In this document: piece by piece, positions 22,591 through 34,604 of the stretch
Layout of the letters: each line of letters begins with the position of its first letter
Position numbering within the stretch: position 1 is the stretch's first letter
NCBI RefSeq assembly: GCF_019279795.1
Contig: NC_056737.1
Coordinates: forward strand, 1,196,783,241 to 1,196,847,240
Source: Protopterus annectens
Lineage: Eukaryota; Chordata; Ceratodontiformes; Protopteridae
Direction: 5' to 3'
Length of the DNA: 64,000 nucleotides
Program-made: the position numbers and the translations under genes
The notes under the pieces: model-generated
What the model was told of the DNA's origin: nothing
Database searches by the model: none
What the model saw: the letters and a program-made list of their open reading frames with translations, nothing else

Positions 22591-24540
22591 CCTCCAATCT
22601 AAAGCCATTTGACATTCAGACATTTTAATTTGTGCAGAAGTTACTCACAGACTGACAGTTTACTGAGCTGTAATGCTGACCTTCGCTTTTGAAAAAAAAA
22701 CAAATTCCCAGACATTGTCAATAGCTTAGTGTAGAGAGGATTATTTATTTATTATATATTTATTTATTTTTGGAAAACATCTTTAAAACTGTTAAATTGA
22801 TTACACACCCAGAAACACAGAAAAGTTGTTGTGATTATGTAAACCACAGACTGCTGCAAGAAATCATTCACATTAGCACTCTATGCTTATGTCCAAACAG
22901 ATGAATCATACCTATCAATTTCAAAAGAAGTAAAGTAGCTTAATAAGAAGGTTATTTGCAAGGTTACGTGGCAGTTTATATTGGAAATAAGCAGAGATAT
23001 TAAAAAGGCTCTGTTTTTCATAATTATGCCGAAAAGTCTTCCAAGGTAAATACAACTTCTGATTTAGTATAGAACCATACCTCTCAACCTTAGAGCAAGA
23101 AATCTGGACAAAGTGAAAAATAAAAGTGGGACACAGGCCCAAAAATAGTTATGCATCACAGACACCATTGAAACAACTGTAGCTGTAAACATTATACATC
23201 ACTTATAATCTTTCTATCCCATTATTGTCAGTTAAACATTATATGGCTCATTCAGTCCTGCTTTGTTTTGCATCAAAGAAAGCCATGCTTTGAAATGACA
23301 AATGCATTAAAAATAATAAATAATAAATAAAACACATTGCATCAACATCCTGCAACTTCCTACCTACAAGCAACCACAGAGCTTTCACTGAAACTAGGGC
23401 TGCTTGTTTCCCCAGAATGACAGCTCTCCCTAATTCAGTCTAATGGTATACAATCTACCAGTATCTGGACTACCTGAAATAAATTAAATTATGGCCTGTA
23501 AATTGAAAGTACACTTTGTTTAATTAAACTATATTTCTAAGCCCACTTACTATATTTTTTCAGTAACATCCCAATATCCATTTCCAGGTCACTTTACAAG
23601 ACATTGGCAGTGGTAGACTTGGCATCCTTCAGAACCCCACAGGCCCATGCTAATACATTGTCTATTAAATGTAAATATCCATTCACTGTAAATGGCAAGA
23701 AGTTATGTCTTAAAAAGTCTACTTCTGGCATGCATACCCAAGTATTAGGTTTTGAAACAAAGAAACATATTCTCCCCAGTCCGTAAGTCTCTGTCTTTAA
23801 TAATCATCTAATGTTGCAGCACTCCCAACAAATAAGCACACACACATACACACACACTAAAATCCCCAACATTTAAAAAATGACATTGTGCCCATTTGAT
23901 TTGCCAGTATTGATGATCCGCCAAAGCTATGCTTACTGTTGTCCAATCTATCACTGCTTAGAACCCACCAATTAAAAAACAGTACTAGGTGCTTTTTTGT
24001 TTGTCTGAAAAAACAATACAACTTTATATGCTACAGTCCTACATAGTCAGTCCACTACTGACCCATTAACCCTAGGCTGCTGTCTCATTCTTACTCCCTG
24101 GAACTGCATTACTTGGATGATTACTTTTATTTCCTAAGCAAAAGATACAAATTGGAAGATGAGGCAAAAATTCAGACATTCTTTGAAAATCCATACAGTT
24201 AAGAGGTATGAGTTCATGTTCAATACAACACTCTCCCTGTCAGGAAAGCTGCAATTTAATGAAAGTGTACTCTTAATGTATGATATATTTGTGAGCTAAC
24301 TTGTTTGTGTTCAGAAGGTAGACTGATCATTGTTAGCCTCTTTGTGCGTGCGTCTCTCTCTCATATGCACACATATACACACATACACACACACACACTC
24401 TTCTACTTTCACACACACAATTCTGCTTTCATGCATGCACTCACTCACTCTGTACCTACCTATTAACACAGGTAATTGCTGTCCTTTTCAAAGGCAACAG
24501 CGGCAAATCCATACATGAGTCCCTCTTCAGCGAGAACACA
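22591..24540. other. hAT interior without recognised genes
   Basis: AT-rich sequence with CA-rich patches (23840-23860, 24365-24420). Short open frames here (for example 22921-23142 minus and 23604-23786 plus) show no family signature. Confidence 0.4.
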
Positions 24541-24802
24541 CACACACTGATTGTTCGGCGCAAAATAATGGCGTAAACACACTTACCCTTTTTTGGCTCA
24601 AAAACAAAACTAGAAGGGTGCTTTGGTGCATGAACACACCGACATTAGCGTTACAGGTCACAGGAGCAAAAAACACAAAACAAAAAAAGTGTTTTGGGGC
24701 ATGCATACATTGATGTTGCAGTTAGAGGTTGAGGGCCACAAGGAAGAGCTCTGAGGGCCGCATGTGGCCCGCGGGCCACAGGTTGGACACATCTACTATA
24801 GA

Positions 24803-27344
24803 CAATCTATGTAATGCAGCTTCAGTTAAATGTAAATGGAGTACTGTTGTAACTCCTTTATTCAGAGGACAGACAATCTCCATAATGCACCTTTATTTTA
24901 AGGTAAATAGAGTACCGGTGCAACTTCTTAATTCAGGCTACAAATAACCTACATAATGCTGCTTCATTTAAAGGTAGATGGAGTATTATTGTAACTCATT
25001 CATTCAGACAACAATCTGCATAATGCAGCTTCATTTAAAGGGAAATGGAGTACTGTTGTAACTCCTTTCTTCAGACCATGTTGTACCTCCTTCATTCAGA
25101 CTACATTCTACATAATGTACATTCAGTTAAAGATAAATGGAGTAGTGTTGTAACTCCTTCATTTAGACTATAGACAATCTACATAATACAGCTTTAGTTA
25201 AAGGAAAATGGAGTACAGTTGTAACTCCAGCATTCAAAGTATAGACAATTTCCATAATGCACATTCAGTTAAAAGTAAATGGAGTACTATTGCAACTCCT
25301 TCATTCAGACTACAGACAATTTCCATAATGTAGGTTCAGTTAACGGTAAATAGAGTATCTGTTGTAATTCCATCATTCAGACTGTAGACAATCTACATAA
25401 TGCATCCAGTCAAATGTAAATATAGTACTGTTGTAACTGCTTCATTCAGACTACAGAAAATCAACATAACACAGCTTCAGTTAAAGGTAAATAGAGTACT
25501 GTTGTAACTCCTTCATTCAGACTATGTTGCAACTCCTTCATTCAGGCTACAGACAACCTACATAATGCTGCTTCATTTAAAGGTAAATTGAGTATTGTAA
25601 CTCCTTCATTCAGACTACAATCTACATAATGTAGCTTAATTTAAAGTTAAATGGAGTACTGTTATAACTCCTTCATGCATAATGCAGCTTAGGTTTAATG
25701 TAAATGGAGCACTGTTGTAACTCTTTCAAGGGGGAAGGTTGGCATAATGGTTAAGGTGTTTACCTTACCGACACAAGGTGCAGGGTTTGATTATGACTTG
25801 GGGTAATTAGCTAGGCTTAAAATGGCCCACAGGGGCAGTTACCTTAGTACTAAACTAAGAACCTATAACTTCATTCAGACTATACACAATTTACACAATG
25901 CAGCTTCAGTTATAAACATATGGAGTACTGTTGTAACTCCTTCATTCAGACTATAGACAATCTACATAATGCAGCTTCAGTTAAACGTAAATAGAGTAGT
26001 GTAGTAACTCCTTCATTCAGTCTACAAACAGGCTACATAATGCCGCTTAATTTAAAGGTAAATGGAGTACTGTTGTAACTCCCTCATTCACACTACAGAC
26101 AATTTGTGTAATGCAGCTTCATTTAAAGGTAAATGGAGTACTGTAGTAACTCCTTTATTCAGGCTACAGCCAGGTTATATAATGCCACTTCATTTAAAGG
26201 TAAATGTAGTACAGTTGTATCTCCTTCATTCAGACAACAATCTACATAATGCAGCTTCAGTTAAAGGTAAATGGCGTACTGCTGTAACTCCTTCATTCAG
26301 ACTATTGAAAATCCACGTAATGCATCTTCAGTTAAAATTAAATGGAGTACTGTTGTAACTCCTTCATTCAGGCTACAGACAATCTCCGTAATGCAGCTTT
26401 CGTTAAAGGTAAATGGAGACTTTTTCACTCAGACTATAGGCAAGGTATAGACCATCTCCATAATGTACATTCAGTTAAAGTTAAATGGAGTACTGTTGTA
26501 ACTCCTTCATGCAGACTACAATCTACATAATGTAGCTTAAGTTAAAGGTAAATGGAGTACAGTTGTAACTCCTTCATTTAGACTATAGACAACTGACATA
26601 ATACAACTTCAGTTAAAGTTAAATGGAGTACTGTTGTAACTCCTGTATTCAGACTACAGACATACTCCATAATGCACCTTCAGTTCAAGGTAAATGGAGT
26701 ACCAGTGTAATTCCTTCATTCAGGCTACAAACAACCTACATAAGTTTGCTTCTTTTAAAGGTAAATGGAGTGCTTCTTTTAAAGGTAAATTGAGTACCTG
26801 TTGTAACTCCTTCATTCAGACTATAGACAATCTACATAAGGCAGCTTCAGTTAAAGGTAAATGGAGTACTGTTATACCTCCTTCATTCAGATTATGTTGT
26901 AACTCCTTCATTCAGACTATGTTGTAACTCCTTAATTCAGACTACAATCTGCATAATGCAGCTTTAATTAAAGGTATATGATGCACAGTTGTAACTTTGT
27001 CATTGAAAGTAAAGACAATCTCTATAATGCACCTTCAGTTAAAGGTAAATGGAGTACCATTGTAGCTCCTGTATTCAGGCTACATCCAATCTATATTATG
27101 CAATGTCAGTTGCAGGTAAATGGACTATCTTTTGTAACTCCATTCAGACTACAGGCAATTGCTGTAATGTAGTGTCAGTTAAAGGTAAACAGAGTACTGT
27201 TGATACTCCTTCATTCAGACTATAGACAATCTACATAATGTAGCTTCAGTTAAAGGTAAACTGAGGACAGTTGTAACTGCTTCATTCAGACTATATATAA
27301 TCTAATTAATGCAGCTACAGTTAAAGGTAAATGCAGTACTGTTG
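24803..27344. repeat. 71-bp satellite, block 5, holding a SINE
   Basis: About 33 units. From about 25507 to 27344 it is the partner of the block at 16446-18347, including the SINE and one copy of the 44-bp unit. Confidence 0.92.
25729..25866 (+). mobile_element. tRNA-derived SINE with CR1-like tail (duplicate)
   Basis: Nearly identical to the SINE at 16666-16803 with identical satellite flanks on both sides, so it was copied with the surrounding block rather than inserted a second time. Confidence 0.8.
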
Positions 27345-27530
27345 ACCCCCATTCAGATATTGTCTCAGACAAGGCAGTGATGTCTATTGTCACCATATCG
27401 ATTCTACCTGTCTTTAGAACTGCTTTTCTACTCCATACAAGCACACGTCCACATCAGAGGAATTAGAATTACTGGAACACCGATTCACATCATGGCCATC
27501 AGTGATGATCTACTGCTGTACGTGTAAAAC
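27345..27530 (+). pseudogene. L1-type reverse transcriptase fragment (motifs B and C)
   Basis: One frame reads TRQ, stop, CLLSPYRFYLSLELLF, an L1-type motif B in which the usual Gly codon after RQ is TGA. It continues HIRGIRITGTPIHIM and ISDDLLLYV, matching the ADD catalytic box with Ser replacing Ala. The fragment abuts satellite block 5 on its left. Its catalytic box lies inside the first unit of the 103-bp tandem repeat. Confidence 0.7.
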
Positions 27531-28112
27531 ACATATCTCAATGACATGCTTATTAACGTGCATTGAATAGTATAGTCACATCTCTGATTAAACCCTGGCC
27601 ATCAGTGATGATCTACTGCTGTACGTGTAGAAACACATATCACAATGATATGCTTATCGACATTCATTGAATAGTATAGTCACGTCTCTGATTGAACCCT
27701 GGCCATCAGTGATGACCTACTGCTGTACGTGTAAAACACATATCTCAATGACACGCGTATTAACATGCATTGAATAGTATAGTCACATCTCTGATTAAAC
27801 CCTGGCCATCAGTGATGATCTACTGCTGTACGTGTAAAACACATATCTCAATGACATGCTTATTAACGTGCATTGAATAGTATAGTCACATCTCTGACTG
27901 TACCCTGGCCATCAGTGATGACCTACTGCTGTACGTGTAAAACACATATCTCAATGACACGCTTATTAACGTGCATTGAATAGTATAGTCACGTCTCTGA
28001 TTGAACCCTGGCCATCAGTGATGACCTACTGCTGTACGTGTAAAACACATATCTCAATGACACGATTATTAATATTCATTGAATAGTATAGTCACATCTC
28101 TGATTAAACCCT
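27494..28112. repeat. 103-bp tandem repeat, 6 copies
   Basis: GGCCATCAGTGATGA starts at 27494, 27597, 27701, 27804, 27907 and 28010, giving periods of 103-104 bp. Each unit also contains ACTGCTGTACGTGTAAAACA and GAATAGTATAGTCAC. The first unit is continuous with the L1-type reverse transcriptase fragment, so the array arose from it. Confidence 0.95.
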
Positions 28113-31100
28113 AAAATGAGTCCGTTCTATTTTATGTCCATTATGTCATCATCTTCGTCATCAATTTTCCCCTTTTTCCCATTTTTTTACATGGGTTGTG
28201 GTGTCATATCAGGGGTTGCTGTCTCTATTGATTCAATGCCACTTGCCTACCTTTTTTGACAGTCATGCCCGACTGTCACGGGTCTTCTTTCACACAATCC
28301 ATCCCTCTATCTCTTTGCTGAAGTCCCTAGTTTTCTTTTGCCGTCTTACTGTTTATCTCAACCCATCTTTACCAGATTGTCTTCTGCTTTTTTGCACATG
28401 TACTCCTACCACCATAATCTGTTCTCATTAACCTTGTCTGCAGTTGGAGTTACATTGGCTTCTGATGTGATGTCCTCATTTCTTCACCTGTACCACCCAT
28501 CTCAGGCACTTCATCTCCTTTGCCTCTAGCTTTCTCATCTGCTCTGCCTTTAGTGCCCAGGTTTTTGCACCTAACAGCACTTCTGGTCGTACTACTGTTT
28601 TGTTCACCTTACTTTTCAGATTCTATGGCATTCTTCTGTTATAATTACTCCTGCCACTCTGTGCTAGTTGACACAGCCCATCTGGTTTTAGCTTTGACCT
28701 CCTCATTCAGACTTCCCTTTCCCTCAGCCACCCAATCCAGATACTTAAACTGTTCGCCTCGTCCACACTATTTTATTTTCTATCTCAGTTATAAACTTCT
28801 ACTGATCTCCTCCATTTGCTGCCATTACAGCTGTCTTATCTATAATGTTTCATTCCATGTGCCTTCAGTTTTGCAATACATTCCGCTATCCTTTGCTGGG
28901 GTTCTTGCTCAGAGTCTGTCTGTAATGCCACATCATCTGCATACAACAGCTTTGTTGATCTGTCCCCTTCAGGCTGTTTGCTGATGTAGTATTACTAGTA
29001 TGAACAGCAGTGGGCTCAGAGCTGAACCCTGTTGCACTCCAACTACCACTGGGAACCCCTCTGGGAGACTGAACACTGTTTGTACTTGAGTAATTGGGTC
29101 CTTGTATATAGCTGGCATTAATTCAGTAAATGTTTCCAGGACTTCAAACCACCCCATGACTGCCTGCCCAAATCAACTTTCTTGGGACCTTGCCATATGT
29201 TTTAAGCAAGTTTTGAAATGCCCAGTTGGAATCTTTCCTCATCTTTACTCTTTCTCAACCATCTGTCTCACTACAAACGTCAGGTCAGTTGTGCCGTATC
29301 TTGATCTGAATCTGAACAGCTCATCTTCCATCTTACTTTCTAATTCTCTGCATATTTGTTTATCAGTCACCTGCTCCAGAACGTTCATGCTGTGTGACAG
29401 AGGTCTAATGCCTCTGTACTGCCCACAGTTGTGTATGTCCTCTTTGTTCTTGTCCACTGGCACTGGTATGCTTATTCTCCAGTTATTTGAGATATGCCTT
29501 TGTCTCCATACTACTATGAGTACCCTCAAGAGTCATTTCTCCCATATCTCACCCAACATCTAGGTCATACCTGCTGTGACCTCTTCTGAGCCTGTAGCTT
29601 TCCCTGACTTCACTTTACTTTGTGTTATTCTTACTTCTTCTATGGTGGGCTCCTCCTCTTCTCTCTTAGTAAATCCAAAAGTAAGGCAAGTACTACCATG
29701 CTGTGTATGAAGCGACTTCACTTTATTAAAACAATAAAAACAGTATTATAAGTGCTTTCAGGTAAATCCCTTTATCAGATGAGAAAACACTAGTAAACAC
29801 ATAGTATCTAATATAGTACAACACAGCCAATGAAAATCAGTAGTTTACCCTCCTTTTTTGCTACAGCTGGTTTTAAAGGGACAACATCATTTAATCCTGG
29901 GGCTTTGTCAGCTCCCAGTCTAAGAATCCATTGCATCTCTTTGTATTCAGTTTCATTGTACAAGTCACCCATTCTTTGACTTCTGTTTACAACACATATA
30001 GCCATAAAGGCAAATGCATGATCACTATGCAATTCTATATGCTTGCACAGTGCATTATGTTCTTTTCTTAACCTTATATCTGATAGATGCTTAAAAATTC
30101 TATCTTTAAGTCTGCAATTTGTTTTTCCTGCATAATATGCAGTACACTGTTGATAATTTGCAATAAAGACAACATTTTGTGTATTACAGTCAGCATACAT
30201 ATTGAAAAAGTACTTCCTGTTTGTCCTGGGGTGTATAAATCAGTTTCCTTGTAAAGTAGTAGGCTGTCTCTGAGGCAGTACAGCTTCTGTGGGGCTTTTT
30301 TTATTCAAAAGCTGCTGGACGTACTCCTTCCGTCTACCTTTGAATCCCTGTGGGCTGGTGAGCAAGTTCCATTGTTACTGGCATCCCTTAGGAAGGGTGT
30401 TGGACTATCTTCTTTATCTTTCTGTCTTTGCCTTGCAACCTGATAGAGTTTCCTTATGCCATCTACCAAATTACATTCCAGAAGCTGGTAGAGTGCCTCT
30501 GATGACTTGTTCTTTGCTATTGCAACTCCTCTGTTAGCCTGTTTACTAGCAAACCAGTATTCCTTCCTAGCCTGGTCTGTCTTTTCTATCTCAGACTTTT
30601 TCCACACTTCTTTCTTTCTTTTGGTGACTTCTTGGACTTCTGTATTCCACCGCCAGTTTTCCTTATGTGCCTTGTTTCTATACCTGGCTCTGTTCTGTAG
30701 TCCGCACGCATGCTGTTTTGAGGTGCTACCATTTGTCTTCAATTCCAAATATTTCCTCTTCTTCCTGAGCAGCTACGGCCCTGAGTAATTCCTTGAACTC
30801 TTGTCATCTCTCTTTCTCCAGTCAACTTCCAAGTCTTCAGCCTGGTTATTGTTGACCAGAGTGTCTTCTCCAACCGATTGTGGAAAACAATGGTTTATGC
30901 TGTGGGTTGACTGTTTCAATGGTGATGACTTGCAATCACTTGCAGCTATTAATTCTAAACCACTGCCCTTTCCTTACAGGGAGGATGTCTACATGTTTTG
31001 CATTTTGTGCATGATCTTGTGACTTTCTCTCTTGTTGAATCATGTGTTGGCCACCATTGAACCCTTTATCAAACAAAAATCTATAAAGGCCTCTCCTTCT

Positions 31101-31630
31101 TTACACCTGTTGCCCCACTCATGTGGACCCAGGCTGTCCTCATATTATGTTCTATCTATCATGATATGTGCATTCAGATCACCTACTATCAATACCAATT
31201 CATTTTGTCCTTAGGGACCATTCAACTGCTGTTTGAACGCACTCTTTTCTTCACTATCACAAACCTGCAGTGGAGTATAGGCTGAAGTTATGAATAGTTC
31301 TCCATCCTTACACTGTAGTGTGATTGCCATGAGTGCATCATTAATTCTGGTGACATCACTCACTGTCTTTTTAAGCCTTTCTCTCACCACAATTCCCATA
31401 CCATTGTTTTGTAGTAGTCTCTGGACTCCAAGCCAAGTGGATTTGCTGCACTGCCCTTCCATCTTGGATCTTGGATACATAGGATGTGCGGCCTCCACCC
31501 TACTGGGATGTCATTCATTTTCAAGCCCCATCCTCTCAGTGAACCTATACTGAGTGCAATAACCTTTAGTTTATCTTTGGCAGGTTGATTGGTTTTATGT
31601 CCAGCTTTCACTAAACCACTCTATTCCCGG
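28113..31630 (-). mobile_element. RTE-like LINE, decayed
   Basis: On the minus strand from the right: an endonuclease (SLRGWGLKMNDIP, HILCIQDPRWKG, NGMGIVVRERLKKTV, ITSAYTP, VGDLNAHI), then a lysine-rich linker typical of RTE ORF2 (EVQEVTKRKKEVWKKSE). The reverse transcriptase follows with SGKATGSEEVTAGM, NCGQYRGIRPLSH, VGVQQGSALSPLLFI, and an intact YADD near 28935 (KLLYADDVALQTD). Many stops and frameshifts are present. A Penelope-like fragment interrupts it between the linker and the reverse transcriptase. The C-terminal region decays into unrecognised sequence by about 28130. Confidence 0.85.
29680..30290 (-). mobile_element. Penelope-like element fragment inside the RTE LINE
   Basis: The minus-strand frame at 29808-30200 encodes a GIY-YIG nuclease domain: C-x-TQNVVFIANYQQC, then YYAGKTNCRLKDRIFKHLSD, then HNALCKHIELHSDHAF and a C-terminal EYKEMQWILRLG. 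This arrangement, with LK-x-RI-x-H following GKT, is that of the C-terminal endonuclease of Penelope-like retroelements. The frame is intact over about 130 residues. A 3' segment with TCTGATAAAGGGATTTACC and AATAAAGTGAAG follows. No reverse transcriptase part was seen, so the copy is strongly 5'-truncated. Boundaries are approximate; RTE protein sequence resumes on both sides. Confidence 0.8.
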
Positions 31631-32014
31631 TAACCCAAGTTGGGCAACGGACACTGGCCGGCAGATAGTTATTGACCCAGAGCTGCTAAACTTTATGCTT
31701 GGCACACCCTGGCCAATAGGACACATACACCACTCCCACCATTAGCATGGACATATGTCAGAGTAGGCTGTGCCTTTACTCCATGTATCATTGGCTAATA
31801 CCTGTGTCCATTTACTGACATTAGTCAACATGATGAAATCACCTACAGCTGACTTATACTGAGTGGCCAGCCCTAACATTATCTATATTTTCCTGTTTTG
31901 GGGATATTGTGCACCACAGCTGATACCCAAAATAGTTGGTCTGTATAACTCTTCCCCCTACATGGTATCATTTAAAGTCTGCACTGTTCCTCACAACTGC
32001 ATTCTTGGGTGAGT
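31631..32014. other. No recognised feature
   Basis: Sequence upstream of the RTE endonuclease. It could be RTE 5' sequence, but no motif supports that. Confidence 0.35.
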
Positions 32015-32205
32015 TTGAGATAGAAATACTCAACATGTCTTTTGAAAGTGTGAGGAAACCCACAGAGACCCAGGGAGAACATGCAAACTCCATACAGGAA
32101 TTGTCCGGATGTCAGGAATGAACCTTGTACTTTCTACATGGGAAGTGAAGACCTTAAACATTATGCCAACTGATGTCTCTTCCTCAACTCTTGTAAAGTA
32201 CACTG
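32015..32205 (-). mobile_element. tRNA-derived SINE, HE1-like core
   Basis: The minus strand reads TGGCATAATGTTTAAGGTC (box A-like), then AAGGTTCATTCC (box B-like). The body follows with TGGAGTTTGCATGTTCTCCC, GGGTCTCTGTGGGTTTCC and TTTCAAAAGACATG. This body block is widespread in tRNA-derived SINEs of fishes and other lower vertebrates. It is a different SINE family from the CR1-tailed one. Confidence 0.65.
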
Positions 32206-33329
32206 AGATGAAAGCACTACTTTTTATTACAATAAAAGGTTTTTGCATATGTAATCTTGATGGTCTACTAAACACATTTTTTGGATGCAGAATAAAAACA
32301 CACTAGTAGTAAAGTAATGCATATCAGCCATGGCAAAATGCCAGATACTATCACCTATTATGAGCCAAAGTCCAAATCTGTTTGAACAATGGTTGCAAAT
32401 GTCTGACACCCTAAGACATTATGTCATCTGTATGGAAATATACAATTTCAAAATTGAGCAATTTCCCACAACTGATTCCCCACATATGGACATTGAATAA
32501 AAACATGATTTGTGATTGTTTTTTGACCAATACATATTAATATACATCATTTGTTGAAATCTGGTATGTGCCACTCATGATTAATCAAGTTCCTACAACT
32601 CCTCAAACTGTTCTTTTTTTGGTTTATTTGGCTCATTAACTTATTTTTCAGGTAAAGGTACTCAAGCAGATATCAAACACATTCTGTGGGGTTCTACTCT
32701 TGCTAAAAGAGTTTAGGAAACATATTTTGCTATAGTGATGTAGCTCTTGATAATTCCACCTTTGAAAGCCTTCATCCTAAATATAAAAATCAAAAGCATT
32801 GCATCATGACACCATTTAGCGTGGATAGTGATATCCGCACTGCTAAAGTATTACATGGCTAGAAATGGAGCATCCAGAGAGGAGTCATAATATGAGGGGT
32901 GGGGTAGCTTATCCCAAGGCATAATAAAACAGATCAGAGTTTCAAACAGGTTTAGAAAACATGTTACAGAATTTCCTGCCATACTAAACATTACCTCAAA
33001 GCTTTTGAAAAGACTCTAGACAAAAGCACAGACATATTATTTGTGACAGTGGTTAGCTTTGAGTCCTTGGAAGAAACTTCACATTTGCTCAATGTATTTA
33101 TGAAATTTGTTGTAAAACCTATAGTCTATGTAAATGACATGGTGGTGACAGTAGTTTATATGACTTACAATTGTGAAACAAATGCAGTTTAAATTCAGTT
33201 ACATATTGTCAATAAACTTTCTTAAAAAAAAGAAAATAAACATATGGTAAGCACTTTTTGGTTTTAGCATGCAAAATGTCAGTGCCTTCCACAGCAGTGA
33301 TCTAAAAACCTTTCTCTGCAGTCATTTAT
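32206..33329. other. No recognised feature
   Basis: AT-rich sequence. Short open frames on both strands show no family signature, and no splice-flanked exon was found. Confidence 0.4.
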
Positions 33330-34604
33330 TTAAACTTCACTTTATAAAGTGCTGTCCTCTTCTGACAAGTCCAAAAGCAGGGAGACACACATTTGCTCTA
33401 GTCAGTCTGGTGGCATTAGTTACCTAATATGCATAATAAACCTCTGCCCACCCTTGCGCTGATGTAATCTTCACTTCTACCATTTTCAAGCAGACAAAAA
33501 TAACCTATGTTCTCTTTTCTTCATTATCTACAAGAAACAGCTGTCACTACTTCCTTCCACATTTTCCAGTCTTACACATTCCTCAGGCTTTTAAACTATG
33601 CTCAGAAGAAGCATTAATACCTTAGACTGCTGCATGTGTCCAGGCTATGCTTATATATCTACTCCTGTTGTAACTTTCATTATTTGCCTAAATATGTTAT
33701 TTAATTTTGATTGAGCTTCCTGTGTTTATTGAAAGCGTTTAATTATCCTGAGTGCAACATTTATTAATCTGTTAGTTGCATTATGTATCGCACAATATTG
33801 GGCTGCATGATATTACTGCTGTGGTGTGTGTAGCATTGGCCTTATTATTACAATGAGATGCTGAACTGCATTGGGTGTCACATGATATTATAGTTAAGGT
33901 TTGTGCAATAATATTAGTCTTATATTGTATGGAACTACTGCATTGCTTTGGGTATCACATGGTATGTGTCACATGATATTACTGCTAGGGTTTCCAGAGT
34001 AATATTACACTTACTGTTGTATTTCTGCAGTGCAATACGTGTCACATGATAATGTTTCACATGATATTACTGCTAGGGTTTCCAGAGTAATATTACACTT
34101 TCTGTTGTATTCCTGCATTGCACTGTGTCACATGATATTACTGCTGGGGTTTCCAGAGTAATATTACACTTACTGTTGTATTCCTGCATTGCACAAAATG
34201 TCACATGATATCTGTCACATGATATAACTACTAGGGTTTCCACAGTAATATTATACTTACTGTTGTATTCCTGCATTGCACTGTCACATGATACTGTGTC
34301 ACATGGCATTAATGCTAGGATTTCCACAGTAATATTACACTTACTGTTGCATTTCTACATTTCACTGTGTCACGTGATACTGTGTCACATGGTATTACTG
34401 CTAGGGTTTCCACAGTAATATTACACTTACTGTTTTACTGAGCTGTGGTATTACACTGGGTACCATATGACATTTTGTCACATGGAATTACTGTTATGTG
34501 TTGTACACCTGTCGAACTTACTGTTATACAAAGTTGTTGGAATCCACTGGTTTCTACAGGATGTTATGTCATATACTGTTTCTGCAGTTTGATTTGATTT
34601 CCAG
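33330..34604. repeat. Duplicated segment, copy 1, with ~75-85-bp repeats
   Basis: The left part (33370-33780) matches 36000-36430. The right part (about 33790-34530) is a degenerate tandem repeat whose units carry TGTCACATGATATTACTGCT, GGTTTCC and AATATTACACTTACTGTTGT. Minus-strand frames rich in SCDT and NIT are repeat artefacts. Confidence 0.8.

Larger units (their letters stand above)
20815..24794. mobile_element. hAT-type DNA transposon, non-autonomous, 3.98 kb
   Basis: It is flanked by a perfect 8-bp duplication ACTATAGA (20807-20814 and 24795-24802), as expected for hAT elements. The ends are inverted: GGGGGTGTCCAACCTTTTGG on the left and a right end whose complement reads AGATGTGTCCAACCTGTGG. 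Subterminal GGGCCGCATGTGGCCCG-type sequence is also typical of hAT ends. No transposase was recognised. The interior holds a CR1 fragment, an AT repeat, a CA repeat and an L2-like 3' tail, so much of the length is secondary insertion. Orientation is undecided. Confidence 0.88.

Noticed and set aside
20815-24794. LTR retrotransposon or endogenous retrovirus
   Set aside because: No long terminal repeats, primer-binding site, protease or integrase motifs; the ends and 8-bp duplication fit a hAT element. No retroviral genes were seen anywhere in the window.
7520-27344. Short plus-strand proteins rich in CNSFIQ and similar motifs
   Set aside because: Artefacts of the 71-bp satellite, which is stop-poor over short spans in several frames.
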